From Lactobacillus johnsonii (lineage in GTDB: Bacteria > Bacillota > Bacilli > Lactobacillales > Lactobacillaceae): 64,000 nt of DNA. Below, in pieces: positions 21,789 to 31,047 of this stretch (its first letter is position 1; each line of letters begins with the position of its first letter). A program made the translations under genes and the position numbers. The stretch lies in NCBI RefSeq assembly GCF_013487865.1, contig NZ_CP047409.1, positions 1,302,001 through 1,366,000 of the forward strand, written 5' to 3'. The notes under the pieces are model-generated. The model ran no database searches. It was not told the origin of the DNA and was given only the letters and a program-made list of their open reading frames with translations.

Positions 21789-21861
21789 TTGAGATATTCG
21801 GGCTCGAACCGAAACATCCAGGAACCAGAATCCTGTGCCTTACCAATTTGGCTATATCTCA
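21789..21861 (-). tRNA. tRNA-Gln (anticodon CTG)
   Basis: A 73-base cloverleaf without encoded CCA. Acceptor TGAGATA pairs fully with TATCTCA, including the U1-A72 pair typical of glutamine tRNAs; discriminator A. The anticodon stem CAGGA/TCCTG encloses TTCTGGT, so the anticodon is CTG, reading CAG. It is the second of two tRNAs, six bases after tRNA-Glu. Confidence 0.95.
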
Positions 21862-21866
21862 GTATA

Positions 21867-21938
21867 TCACCCGTACGAGAATTGAACTCGTAACTCCACC
21901 TTGAGAGGGTGGCGTCTTAACCATTTGACCAACGGGCA
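21867..21938 (-). tRNA. tRNA-Glu (anticodon CTC)
   Basis: A 72-base cloverleaf without encoded CCA. The D arm and body resemble Bacilli tRNA-Glu. The anticodon stem CCACC/GGTGG encloses CTCTCAA, giving anticodon CTC, which reads GAG. The acceptor has T1 opposite G72 and G2 opposite T71, weaker than the usual G1-C72. It is directly behind a strong promoter. Confidence 0.9.
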
Positions 21939-21953
21939 AATTCAACATATGTA

Positions 21954-21982
21954 AATATAATTGAATATTGTAAATCTGTCAA
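21954..21982 (-). promoter_or_regulatory. Promoter of the tRNA-Glu/tRNA-Gln operon
   Basis: On the minus strand a perfect TTGACA (21977-21982), a 17-base spacer and TATATT (21954-21959). Confidence 0.85.
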
Positions 21983-22021
21983 GTTACATTGTCATTTTTC
22001 TTTGAAAAGTAATTTAAAGTG

Positions 22022-22064
22022 AAAAAAAGCTGCATCACGTCTTACTCACCATGATGCAGCTTTT
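22022..22064 (-). terminator. Terminator after the coiled-coil gene
   Basis: GCTGCATCA pairs with TGATGCAGC around a 14-base loop, with A and T runs on the outside. Confidence 0.85.
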
Positions 22065-22089
22065 CAATTATATCACTTATTTTCACTCT

Positions 22090-22530
22090 TTATGACATAC
22101 TTTTTGTAGTTTTCTCAATATCTTCTATTTGATTAACATTCATTTTAGCTAGATTTTCTTTCAACTCCACCCATTGCTTACTCAATTTCTTATTTTTTTG
22201 TTCTGCTTGTTTCTTCGCATAAGCAACTAACTTTTCTAAGTTAGAGAAATTTTGAAGTAACTGATGGGATTGATTTTGCAATAACTTCTGATCTAGATCG
22301 GTTTTCTTTGCTTCTTCACTAACCTCTAAAATAGCTCGAACTTGTGGCTGACAAAAATCTTTCAAAATACCAGCAATCTCTTGTAATTCTTCAACATCGC
22401 TTCTATCAAAATGTAATAAATCTTTTTGTTCATCTTTTTCCACTAAATCAGTTGCAGCTTCATTTCTAAAATAAAGTTCTTGAGCAAAATCGTGTATGTT
22501 CTTTTCCATAGCTAAAAAATTATTATTCAT
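22090..22530 (-). CDS. Hypothetical coiled-coil protein downstream of the MFS gene
   Basis: A 146-residue hydrophilic protein that I do not recognise. It is rich in Glu, Lys, Gln and Leu with heptad-like spacing (for example QSHQLLQNFSNLEKLVAYAKKQAEQKNKK) and should be almost wholly helical and cytosolic. There is no signal peptide or membrane segment. The ATG 22530 lies eight bases before the end of the MFS gene, without a strong SD of its own, so its translation probably depended on ribosomes finishing the transporter. Since that gene now has two internal stops, expression may be reduced. Confidence 0.6.
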   Translation of the reverse strand: MNNNFLAMEKNIHDFAQELYFRNEAATDLVEKDEQKDLLHFDRSDVEELQEIAGILKDFCQPQVRAILEVSEEAKKTDLDQKLLQNQSHQLLQNFSNLEKLVAYAKKQAEQKNKKLSKQWVELKENLAKMNVNQIEDIEKTTKSMS

Positions 22531-23935
22531 CTTTAGTTACACTTTCTTCTCTTGTATGTTTTTCGTTACCTAGTTTAAACATAAACCAATCACATACTAA
22601 AATCAAAATTCCAAGACCAAAAGTGAAATAGAATGCTAGTCGACTTCCTTGAGCAGTTAAAGCAGCATAACTCCCAGTTTGCTTATTTTGAAATACCGCT
22701 ATAATTGCAGCTAAAATGGCGGTCCCCATGGAACCCGCTAATTGTTGCGCTGTTTGACAAACAGCTGTTGCATCTGCCTTCAAATTTTTATCGACTATTT
22801 TTAAACTTTGAGCCATCGTATTGCTAAAGGACATACGATGTCCTAACATTAAAATTCCATAAAAACAAATAATCATCGATGTGGTCAAGCTTAACCCCCA
22901 ATTAGCTAATAAAAAGCTCCCTAGCGCCATTAAAAACGCACCACTATATAATGGCACTTTTGCTCCTAGACGATCATATAGTCGGCCAAAATATGGATTT
23001 AATAGTCCAGCAACAATACTGCCTGGAAGTAAAACGAGTCCCCCAATTAAAGACGTTTGTTTATTAACAATTTGAATATAGTTAGGTAAGACAAAACTCA
23101 CTCCAATATTAATAAACTGAAGTAAGAAGTAAGCACAGGCTCCAAAAATAAATGCCTTATCTTCAAAAACTGATAAGTCTAGTAGCTTACTAGTAGAACA
23201 TTTGGAAATTTTAACAAATAGCATGAATAAAATGGTGGCTAATACTAATAAAACCCATAGACGCTAATTTTTCAGCCCTTTACTCAATTGATTTACGCCA
23301 ATTACTAAACTTACCATCCCCGCACTTAAAATTGCGTAAGCAGGCCAATTAAAAGATTTCTTTTTTACTGGATGGTAGCTTCCAATCACAAAAATTCCAG
23401 CAATAAAAACTAATAGTGCGAAAATTGTAGCAATTATAAAAATCCAGCGTCAATTAAGGTAGTAAGAAATACTTCCCCCAAAAGCTGGACCCAGAGTTGG
23501 GGCCATTGCTACCACTAAACCAGCAATTCCCATATATAGTCCCCATTCATCTCTTGGCATTACTTCTACAATCAAATTAAACATCATTGGTGTACAAAGA
23601 CCAACACCTAGAGCTGAAATTAAGCGCCCCAATAACAAAATGTAAAAATTTAATGCAAAGGCTGAAATAATACTCCCCACCATAAATGCAATGGCAGCTG
23701 TTACAAACAATTGCTTAGCCGTAAAACACTCATTTTGATAAGAAGAACTAATCATAATTATTGCAATCATTAATAAATACCCAGTTGTCGTCCACTGAAT
23801 TGTATCTAAAGAGACGTTAAATTGTTTCATCATCGCGGGAAAAGTTACATTTAAACTTGTTTCAGTTAAAATTCCCACAAAGGACATGAACGCGGTTGCT
23901 AGGACGGCCAATGTGTTTTCTGTCTGTTTTTTCAT
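22523..23935 (-). pseudogene. MFS drug-efflux-type transporter, two in-frame stops
   Basis: One continuous reading frame of 471 codons (start ATG 23935 after GGAGAAAA) encodes a DHA2-like major facilitator of the EmrB/QacA type: TETSLNVTFPAMMKQF, the motif LLLGRLISALGVGLCTPMMF and PTLGPAFGGSISYYLN are all recognisable. It is interrupted by TGA at 23450-23452, where the family has Trp in LNWRWIF, and by TAG at 23264-23266 (GLKN, stop, RLW). No frame change is needed to restore the protein. The C-terminal part (from 23224) still encodes several helices and a normal end. Export of drugs or toxic compounds would be the ancestral role. Confidence 0.88.
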
Positions 23936-23946
23936 TTTTTCTCCAA

Positions 23947-23976
23947 TAAAAAAGAGTGGAGGCAATTAGCCTCTAC
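23947..23976 (-). terminator. Terminator after pgi
   Basis: On the minus strand GTAGAGGC and GCCTCCAC pair around TAATT, followed by TCTTTTTT. It lies between pgi and the MFS start, so the MFS gene may depend on read-through. Confidence 0.75.
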
Positions 23977-24039
23977 CCTTTCTTTAACTATTATCTAGCT
24001 ATATTCGATCTGCATACTATCAAAATATGCTAAGTAGAT

Positions 24040-25383
24040 TTATTTTAAGCGTTTAGTTAAATCATCATGTAAGTCTTCATAACCAGGTTTGTTTAAAAGA
24101 CCAAACATGTTTCTCTTGTAACTTTCAACACCTGGTTGGTTAAATGGGTTAATACCATTTAAGTAGCCTGAGATACCTACAGCTAATTCAAACCAGTAGA
24201 TTAAGTAACCTAAAGTATGAGCTGTTTGATTTTCAATATCAACAGTCATAACTGGTACACCACCATCAGTATGAGCTAGAACTACACCTTCGTAAGCACG
24301 ATCATTTACGTAATTCATAGTTTTACCTGATAAGAAGTTTAATTGATCTAGGTTTTCCTTATCGTCAGGAATAGTTACATCATGTGTTGGGTGTTCAACA
24401 CGAATAACTGTTTCCATTAAGTTACGACGACCTTCCTGGATGTATTGACCAAGTGAGTGAAGATCGGTGGTGAAGTTAGCACTAGATGGATAAATACCCT
24501 TTTGATCTTTACCTTCTGATTCACCCATCAATTGCTTCCACCATTCACCAAACATTCTTAATGATGGTTCATAGTTTTCAAGTAATTCAGTAGTGTAGCC
24601 TTTACGGTAAAGGATATTACGCATTGCTGCATATTGGTAAGGACTATCCTTTAAAACATCTGGATCAGTGTAAGCAGCACGTGCATCTGCAGCACCCTTC
24701 ATCATAGCATCGATGTCACCACCAGCTACGGCAATTGGAAGCAAACCAACAGCTGACAATACTGAGAAACGACCACCAATATCATCTGGGACTACGAATT
24801 CTTCGTAACCTTCTGCATCTGCTTCAGTCTTCAAAGCACCCTTAGCACGGTCAGTAGTTGCATAAATTCTCTTAGCAGCTTCTTCTTTACCGTATTTCTT
24901 GATTAACTTGTCCTTCAATACACGGAAAGCAATTGAAGGTTCAGTAGTAGTACCAGACTTAGAAATAATATTAATTGAGAAGTCCTTATCTCCTAACCAT
25001 TCAAGCAAATCGTAAAGGTATGAACCTGAAAGAGAATTACCACAAAATACTACAGTTGGGTACTTTTCTTTTTCTCTACCGTAGAAAGAGCTATTTAAGA
25101 ATTCAATTGAAGCTTGGGCACCAAGGTATGAACCACCAATACCAATACCAACTAAAACTTCTGAATCATTTTGAATCTTTTTAGCTGCTTTTTTAATACG
25201 ATCAAATTCGTCTTTATCATAATTAATTGGCAAATCAATCCAACCACGGAAGTCACTACCTGCGCCAGTACCTTCGCGTAATTCTTGATCTGCAGCAGTT
25301 ACCATTGCTTGCATTTCCTTTAATTCATTTTCATGAACAAAAGGAGTTAATTTACTTGCATCAAAGTGAACAACTTTACTCAT
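24040..25383 (-). CDS. pgi: Glucose-6-phosphate isomerase
   Basis: A 447-residue glycolytic enzyme interconverting glucose 6-phosphate and fructose 6-phosphate. SIS-domain motifs are [31 protein letters not shown] and the catalytic region [15 protein letters not shown]; the C-terminal histidine/lysine segment is in [14 protein letters not shown]. Length is typical of Firmicutes. The ATG has AGGAAG upstream, and a TGC-TAAAAT extended -10 lies at 25428-25436. Confidence 0.97.
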   Translation of the reverse strand: MSKVVHFDASKLTPFVHENELKEMQAMVTAADQELREGTGAGSDFRGWIDLPINYDKDEFDRIKKAAKKIQNDSEVLVGIGIGGSYLGAQASIEFLNSSFYGREKEKYPTVVFCGNSLSGSYLYDLLEWLGDKDFSINIISKSGTTTEPSIAFRVLKDKLIKKYGKEEAAKRIYATTDRAKGALKTEADAEGYEEFVVPDDIGGRFSVLSAVGLLPIAVAGGDIDAMMKGAADARAAYTDPDVLKDSPYQYAAMRNILYRKGYTTELLENYEPSLRMFGEWWKQLMGESEGKDQKGIYPSSANFTTDLHSLGQYIQEGRRNLMETVIRVEHPTHDVTIPDDKENLDQLNFLSGKTMNYVNDRAYEGVVLAHTDGGVPVMTVDIENQTAHTLGYLIYWFELAVGISGYLNGINPFNQPGVESYKRNMFGLLNKPGYEDLHDDLTKRLK

Positions 25384-25427
25384 TATTTAAACTTCCTTTT
25401 TTTGTAACTTTTTCACATACAAACCTT

Positions 25428-25436
25428 ATTTTAGCA
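25428..25436 (-). promoter_or_regulatory. Extended -10 promoter of pgi
   Basis: On the minus strand TGC then TAAAAT (25428-25433). The -35 (TAGTTT) is weak. Confidence 0.45.
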
Positions 25437-25466
25437 GTTACTTCTTCATAAAACTAGAGTTTTTTC

Positions 25467-26069
25467 TTATAAGAATCTATAAATAATTCGATATAATATA
25501 AATCCAATTATAGTGCCGCAAACATTAAAAAATACGTCATCTATATCGCTTACACCAGTTTCTAAAACAAACTGCAAAGATTCAATAATTATTGACAAAC
25601 ATCCCCCAGCTAAAATTGTTCCTACGATGCTTTTTTTCTGAATAACTGTAGGAAATAATAAACCAAACGGGATAAACCATAAAATATTTCCAAGTGAATT
25701 ATAAAAAAAGTCAAGCAAACTCTGACCATGAGTCAATTTTAGCGTTTCTTTCATAAATACTAAGTTTATATCGCTTAGACTACGGTGGAAATTAAATGTC
25801 AACTGCCATGGAAAATATGTATCTCTAAATACCGTTAACATTAAGAGCAAAATTATATAAAAACTAAATATCCATACACAAGCTTCGGACTTCAGGGTTC
25901 TTCTATGTCTCACCAATAACAGCCAACATAAACGAATAATTACAAAAATAATAAAATAAAAAAGTGTTTTATCTAAGCTATACAAAATCAACTTAATCAA
26001 AGCAAAGTGATTAATATGCGCTGCATAATGATGAAAAATGTATTCATATAAGGGTTGTAAAAAAAGCAT
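25467..26069 (-). CDS. VanZ-like membrane protein
   Basis: A 200-residue membrane protein of the VanZ-like family. Five or so hydrophobic helices are visible, with the family landmarks NSLGNILWFIPFGLLFP, IIESLQFVLETG and SDIDDVFFNVCGTIIGF. VanZ itself gives low-level teicoplanin resistance, but most homologues are of unknown envelope function and no van operon genes are nearby. The ATG is only weakly preceded by an SD (GGAG is 12-15 bases upstream). It is divergent from the LTA synthase gene. Confidence 0.82.
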   Translation of the reverse strand: MLFLQPLYEYIFHHYAAHINHFALIKLILYSLDKTLFYFIIFVIIRLCWLLLVRHRRTLKSEACVWIFSFYIILLLMLTVFRDTYFPWQLTFNFHRSLSDINLVFMKETLKLTHGQSLLDFFYNSLGNILWFIPFGLLFPTVIQKKSIVGTILAGGCLSIIIESLQFVLETGVSDIDDVFFNVCGTIIGFILYRIIYRFL

Positions 26070-26172
26070 AACCTAACCGACTCCGTAATTTTGGCTTAAT
26101 TATAACGTAAAGATTCCTACGAAAGATGATTTTTTTCAAAATATTAAAAAATCGCAAATCTTTCACAAAAGT

Positions 26173-26201
26173 TTGTCGTTTTTTGAATTTACCAGTAAAA
26201 T
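26173..26201 (+). promoter_or_regulatory. Promoter of the LTA synthase gene
   Basis: TTGTCG (26173-26178), a 17-base spacer and TAAAAT (26196-26201). Start expected near 26208, just before the SD. Confidence 0.65.
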
Positions 26202-26228
26202 ATTCCTTATTAAAAGGAGTAGTGAAGC

Positions 26229-28421
26229 GTGAATAAAACAAAACGTAATTTCTGGCAAACTAGAATTGGTTTCTTAACAATCCTAACACTTTGTTTTTGG
26301 GCAAAATATATGTATGCAGCTTACTTTGATTTTAAGCTTGGCTTAAGTGACCCATACCAGCACTTCATCGTCTGGTTAACGCCTTTAGGCACGTGCATTA
26401 TTATCCTTAGTTTAGGACTCTATTTCTCTAAGCCCTTAGTCTCTTATATTGCAATGCTAGTTTTAGACACAATAAATACTATTTTGCTTTTTGCAAATGT
26501 CCTTTATTATCGTCAGTTTTCAGACTTTCTAACTAGTAAAACTATTCAAAACACAGCGAAAGTATCACAGGGATTAGGAAAGAGTACCGTTGCTTTGCTG
26601 CATCCCAGTGATATTTTTCTTTGGCTAGATCTCATAATAATCATTATATTGTTGATTATTAAAGTTATTAAAATTGATCCACGTAAGTATGGATTTAAAC
26701 GTCCATTTGCTGTCTCATCATTTGGCGTTTTCATGTTAACTTTAAATATGTTTTTAGCAGAAACCTCACGTCCACGTTTATTGAGAAACACTTTTGACCG
26801 TTCTTACGTGGTTAAATATCTTGGACTTGATACTTATTCAGTATATGACCTCGTAAAAAGTGCACAATCAAACCAAGTTAAGAAAAATGCTAACGCAGAA
26901 GACATTAATCAAGTACTCGCTTTTACTAAAAAGCATTATGCAAAAGCAAATCCGGAATATTTTGGTAAAGCTAAGGGTAAAAACGTTATTGTCCTACATC
27001 TAGAAAGTTTTCAACAATTTTTAATTGGATTAAAGGTTAATGGACAAGAAGTTACTCCATTCCTTAACTCACTCTACCATAATAAGGATACTGTTAGCTT
27101 TAGTAATTTTTATCATCAAGTAGGCTTAGGACGAACCAGTGATGCAGAAAACATGCTTGAAACTGGAACATACGGCATTTCAGATGGTTCCCTATTTTCA
27201 TCATTAGGATCTGAAAATACTTTCCAAGGCGCACCTCAAATTCTTCGTCAAACTGGCTATACTTCTGCTGTTTTTCACGGTAACACAGGAACTTTTTGGA
27301 ATCGAAATGAAGTATATAAAAATTTAGGATATAACTATTTCTTCGATGCAAACTATTTCTCTCAAAAAAAGAACGACAAAATCGGATATGGTCTAAAAGA
27401 TAAGCTATTGTTTAGTGAAAGTATTAAGTACCTTGAGCAGATTCAGCAACCATTTTATATTAAGTATTTGACTGTTACTAATCATATTCCATTTCAACTT
27501 GATCCAGAAGATAAAGATGATAACTTTACTACTACAAACACCTCAAATACAACCATCAATAATTACTTTGAGACAGCTCATTATCTTGACCAATCAGTTA
27601 AAGAATTCTTTGATTATCTAAAAAAGAGTGGCCTTGATAAAAACACAATGGTCATCCTTTATGGGGACCATTATGGTGTTGGTAGTTCAGACGATGAATT
27701 ATCTGCTCTTACACCAGTATTAGGTAAAGACTTTAGTAAGTGGACATCTTATGACACAACAGAACTTCAAAAAGTACCCTTCATGATCCATATGAATGGA
27801 ATTAAGGGTACAATTAACAATAAAATCAGTGGTGAGATTGATGTTCTCCCAACCTTACTTCATCTTTTAGGGATCTCAAATAAAAATTATATTCAATTTG
27901 GTCAGGATTTATTCTCTAAACAATATCGACAAGTAGTTGTATTTAGAAACGGTACCATTGTTACTCCTAAATATATAATTATGGGCGGTAAAGGCATTAA
28001 AGGTACAATTTATAATCATCAAACTGGGGAAAAGATCACTAAATTTAATAAAAAGCAGAAGGATGAAATTGCTAAATTAGTTGAATATGGCCGAAACTCC
28101 CTCCACTATTCCGACTTATTAAATAATCACAATCTGCTACGTTTCTACACTCCAGCTGGATTTATTCCAACTAATCCGAATGAATTCGACTATAAAATCA
28201 ACTATCAAAAAATGTTGCAATTAAGAAAAGAACTAGGTAACAAATCTACTTCTCTTTATTCTCAGCATAAGGGAACAACTACTGATCTTTATACAACTGA
28301 TGCTTCCGAAATCGATAAGGACGAAATAAATAATATTCCTGCGAATATTCAATCTGCTACAAGTGAAAAAAATAAAAATAATCAAAACAGTTCTCCAGGA
28401 AAAGATAATCTCGATAAATAA
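26229..28421 (+). CDS. ltaS: Lipoteichoic acid synthase family protein
   Basis: A 730-residue membrane enzyme. Five N-terminal helices (up to about residue 180) are followed by an extracellular sulfatase-fold domain. Metal and catalytic landmarks are VIVLHLESFQQF (glutamate ligand), GLGRTSDAENML (catalytic threonine) and VILYGDHYG (Asp-His ligands). It transfers glycerol phosphate from phosphatidylglycerol to the growing LTA chain. The last 60 residues are polar and low-complexity (Ser, Asn, Lys). The start is GTG 26229 with AAAGGAG nine bases upstream. It could be one of several paralogues; the exact role (LtaS or a primase) is not decided by sequence. Confidence 0.9.
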   Translation: MNKTKRNFWQTRIGFLTILTLCFWAKYMYAAYFDFKLGLSDPYQHFIVWLTPLGTCIIILSLGLYFSKPLVSYIAMLVLDTINTILLFANVLYYRQFSDFLTSKTIQNTAKVSQGLGKSTVALLHPSDIFLWLDLIIIIILLIIKVIKIDPRKYGFKRPFAVSSFGVFMLTLNMFLAETSRPRLLRNTFDRSYVVKYLGLDTYSVYDLVKSAQSNQVKKNANAEDINQVLAFTKKHYAKANPEYFGKAKGKNVIVLHLESFQQFLIGLKVNGQEVTPFLNSLYHNKDTVSFSNFYHQVGLGRTSDAENMLETGTYGISDGSLFSSLGSENTFQGAPQILRQTGYTSAVFHGNTGTFWNRNEVYKNLGYNYFFDANYFSQKKNDKIGYGLKDKLLFSESIKYLEQIQQPFYIKYLTVTNHIPFQLDPEDKDDNFTTTNTSNTTINNYFETAHYLDQSVKEFFDYLKKSGLDKNTMVILYGDHYGVGSSDDELSALTPVLGKDFSKWTSYDTTELQKVPFMIHMNGIKGTINNKISGEIDVLPTLLHLLGISNKNYIQFGQDLFSKQYRQVVVFRNGTIVTPKYIIMGGKGIKGTIYNHQTGEKITKFNKKQKDEIAKLVEYGRNSLHYSDLLNNHNLLRFYTPAGFIPTNPNEFDYKINYQKMLQLRKELGNKSTSLYSQHKGTTTDLYTTDASEIDKDEINNIPANIQSATSEKNKNNQNSSPGKDNLDK

Positions 28422-28464
28422 AAAAAGGGTAGTACTTAAAAAATATATAAGTACTACCCTTTTT
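28422..28464. terminator. Bidirectional terminator between ltaS and the histidine kinase gene
   Basis: A 17-base stem (28422-28438 with 28448-28464) with A/T runs on both outer sides. Confidence 0.92.
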
Positions 28465-28465
28465 G

Positions 28466-29917
28466 TTAGTCTTTAATAAATTCCTTATAACCCTTATCAT
28501 ATAAGGTCACGGTAAATGTTGCACCCTTTCCAGGTTCTGAATCAACGTCAATTTTACCACCGTGCTGTTTAATAAGAGAAAGAATAATTGACAGCCCTAA
28601 GCCAGATTCTCCCGAGCCAATTTTTGCTCTCGATGGATCTGCCTTATAAAATCTTTCAAAAATATATTTCATCTGCTTCTTATTCATTCCAATTCCTGTA
28701 TCGGCTATTTTAAATTGGGCGCCATGCTCAATCCTTTTAGCAGAAATTGTAATTTTTCCATTTTCAGTAAATTGTAATGCATTTTGAACTAGATTAACCA
28801 TTATTTGAGTGAAGCGGTCTTTATCGGCATAAACTTCAACTTGCTGCGGACAGTCTAAGATCAGTTCATCATTCTTTTGAGCAGCTTTTTGCTTCATCTG
28901 TGTTAATAAATTAGTTAGAACTTCAGTAGCATTGAATTTCGATTGAATCAGACTAATTTTATTATTTCTAATTTTTTCGTAATCTAAGTTTTCGTTCACC
29001 AGCCGGATTAATCGCTTTGTTTCACTATGCATTAAAGCAATAGATTTAGGTTTGGCTTCTTCAGGAATAGCATCATATTCAAATCCTTCTAACAACCCAT
29101 TAATTGTAGTAAGCGGGGTTCGCATCTCATGAGCAGCATCAGCCATAAATTGCTCTCGTCGCTTTTCTTGTGCCTTAATTTCATCATTTGATTCTTTTAA
29201 AGCATTGACCATAATATTAAAATTACGTGCTAAATCATCAATCTCATCTGTATCCTTGTGTTTTAGATGGACATTAAAGTCACCTTGTGCCACTTTTTTA
29301 GTAGCATTAGATAAGAGTTTTATCTTTCTTGAAATATAGTATGACAAGACAAAACTGATCAATCCACCAATAACTAAAGAACTAAGTAAAGCTGTTAACA
29401 GATTATGCTTTTCTCGGACAATCATTTGTTCCACATTTTGCACACGTGAACCGATCCAGATTACTCCCACGAGTTTTCCTTTACTACGCCAGGGAACAAT
29501 TACACTAGTATATGCATCTTTATTTGAAAAAGAACTTACTCGTCCATCCTCATGATCGTTCCTAATACGAATCGTCTTGCCATTCTTTAATTGCTTAAAT
29601 AACTTTTGCGGTAATGCCCAGTTCATCGTAGTTTCTGGATAAACTTGTCTATTTTTATTATTAAAAATGCGAAGATTTACATCTTCGCCCTCCATTACTA
29701 CCTGTAAATTTTTTAAAAATTTTGCATCTAATTCATGTTTAGGATTATCTTTAGCTAAAGCCAGTTTTCCAATCGAAGTTCCATATCCTTCTAAGCGAGT
29801 GTAACTTTGAGAATAGGCTTGAATAGTCGCAAAATGAATAGTTGATGAACCAATAATTACGATACTAGTAATTATTACTAGCAAAAAACCTAAAATTTCT
29901 TGATAGAATAGCTTCAA
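28466..29917 (-). CDS. Sensor histidine kinase
   Basis: A 483-residue membrane kinase: first helix about residues 8-28, an extracellular sensor domain of about 140 residues, second helix about 172-194, a HAMP linker (YYISRKIKLLSNATKKVAQGDF), then the HisKA domain with phospho-accepting His263 in DAAHEMRTPLT, and an ATPase domain with N box NLVQNALQF and G boxes ADTGIGM and GESGLGLSI. The signal is not known; the PAS/Cache-like outer domain suggests an envelope or small-molecule cue. It lies three bases after the response regulator gene. Confidence 0.93.
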   Translation of the reverse strand: MKLFYQEILGFLLVIITSIVIIGSSTIHFATIQAYSQSYTRLEGYGTSIGKLALAKDNPKHELDAKFLKNLQVVMEGEDVNLRIFNNKNRQVYPETTMNWALPQKLFKQLKNGKTIRIRNDHEDGRVSSFSNKDAYTSVIVPWRSKGKLVGVIWIGSRVQNVEQMIVREKHNLLTALLSSLVIGGLISFVLSYYISRKIKLLSNATKKVAQGDFNVHLKHKDTDEIDDLARNFNIMVNALKESNDEIKAQEKRREQFMADAAHEMRTPLTTINGLLEGFEYDAIPEEAKPKSIALMHSETKRLIRLVNENLDYEKIRNNKISLIQSKFNATEVLTNLLTQMKQKAAQKNDELILDCPQQVEVYADKDRFTQIMVNLVQNALQFTENGKITISAKRIEHGAQFKIADTGIGMNKKQMKYIFERFYKADPSRAKIGSGESGLGLSIILSLIKQHGGKIDVDSEPGKGATFTVTLYDKGYKEFIKD

Positions 29918-29920
29918 CTT

Positions 29921-30631
29921 CTATACCTCAGAATCATCAAATTTGTAGCCCACACCCCAAACAGTTTGAACTACTTGCGGACCAGCTTTCTCTAACTTTT
30001 GACGTAGTTTTTTAATATGAGCATCAACAGTTCTTTCCTCACCGAAAAACTCATATCCCCACACTAGCTCTAAAAGTTTATCTCTTGAAAAAACCTGCTT
30101 TGGCTTTTGAGCCATGGTGTAAAGTAAATCAAATTCCTTAGGGGTCAATCCTTCAACAGCTTTGTCATCAAATCGTACCTCTCGATGGTCCTTCGAAATT
30201 TTTAAATGCTTAGTTACTACATCATATTTTATCCCATTAGAGGCGTGCATATCCTTTTCCAGACGACTTCTGCGATACAGCGCCTTGATCCGTGCTATTA
30301 AGGCTAAGGGACTAAAAGGCTTAGTAACATATTCGTCTGCACCAATCCCCAATCCTAAAATTTGATCAGTCTCTGAGTCTCTAGCAGTTAACATAATTAT
30401 CGGTATTGAGAGAGAAATTGCTCTAATTTCCTTAGCTACTTCCATACCATCCTTTTTAGGTAAATTAAGATCTAGTGTAACGATATCATAAGAGCTTGGA
30501 TTTGCCTTAAACATTTCAACAGCTTCTACTCCATCTTTAGCTATATCTACGTCCCACTGCTCTTTACTAAAGAACATTTTCATCATTTCCGCAACAGAAT
30601 TGTCATCTTCAACCATTAATATCTTTAGCAT
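29921..30631 (-). CDS. OmpR/PhoB-family response regulator
   Basis: A 236-residue regulator. The receiver domain has the acidic pair in VEDD and the phosphorylated Asp54 in VTLDLNLP, the conserved lysine in VTKPFSP; the C-terminal winged helix (GLTPKEFDLLYTM to VWGVGYKF) binds DNA. The start ATG shares a base with the stop of the preceding SdpI-like gene, and AAGGA lies nine bases before it. It forms a two-component pair with the kinase behind it. Confidence 0.95.
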   Translation of the reverse strand: MLKILMVEDDNSVAEMMKMFFSKEQWDVDIAKDGVEAVEMFKANPSSYDIVTLDLNLPKKDGMEVAKEIRAISLSIPIIMLTARDSETDQILGLGIGADEYVTKPFSPLALIARIKALYRRSRLEKDMHASNGIKYDVVTKHLKISKDHREVRFDDKAVEGLTPKEFDLLYTMAQKPKQVFSRDKLLELVWGYEFFGEERTVDAHIKKLRQKLEKAGPQVVQTVWGVGYKFDDSEV

Positions 30632-31023
30632 TATTTGTCCTTAAATCCTTTTACTCTAGTATGTTTAATCTTATCCGGCTCAATATAATCATGTGGCAAC
30701 TCATGTCGAGCACGTAAAAAAGTCTGCAATTTCTTTTCAGTTAAGATTATTGGAGCCAAGATAAACAAATAAAAAGTAAGCAACCAAATCAAAAAGTAGC
30801 GATCCCAGTGCAAAAAATGAATTCCTAATCCTAGAAGCGTTTGAATCAAGCCAAACAACATAAAATAATTACGAGCTACTTTTTGTGCATACTGGTAGCT
30901 TGCTTCATTAACTGAAGCTAAATAGGACATATATCCATAAATTCGATTAGGGTTAGGCGAAGGAGCAATCAGCCAAATGACCCCGATTACAAACATTATT
31001 ACCCCGCAACCAATATAAATCAT
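30631..31023 (-). CDS. SdpI-like membrane protein
   Basis: A 130-residue protein with three to four membrane helices and the SdpI/YhfL-type stretch NPNRIYGYMSYLASVNEASYQYA-QKVARNYFMLFG. SdpI of Bacillus is an immunity protein and signal transducer for a toxin, but most homologues are uncharacterised. I start at ATG 31023 because GGAG lies eight bases upstream; an ATG at 31041 lacks an SD. It overlaps the response regulator gene by one base, so the three genes form one unit in which this protein could modulate the kinase (inference). Confidence 0.75.
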   Translation of the reverse strand: MIYIGCGVIMFVIGVIWLIAPSPNPNRIYGYMSYLASVNEASYQYAQKVARNYFMLFGLIQTLLGLGIHFLHWDRYFLIWLLTFYLFILAPIILTEKKLQTFLRARHELPHDYIEPDKIKHTRVKGFKDK

Positions 31024-31047
31024 TTGACCAACTCCATTCATTTAAAT

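Noticed and set aside
23450-23452. TGA as a selenocysteine or tryptophan codon
   Set aside because: A second stop (TAG) follows in the same frame, no selenium-insertion hairpin is visible, and the replaced residue in the family is Trp, which fits a simple mutation.
25467-26069. Glycopeptide resistance from VanZ homology
   Set aside because: No vanHAX or regulatory genes are nearby and VanZ-like proteins are common in susceptible lactobacilli; the same holds for 44232-44747.
26044-26241. Minus-strand frame between the VanZ-like and LTA synthase genes
   Set aside because: It covers the promoter and start of the LTA synthase gene, is highly basic by base composition and lacks an SD.
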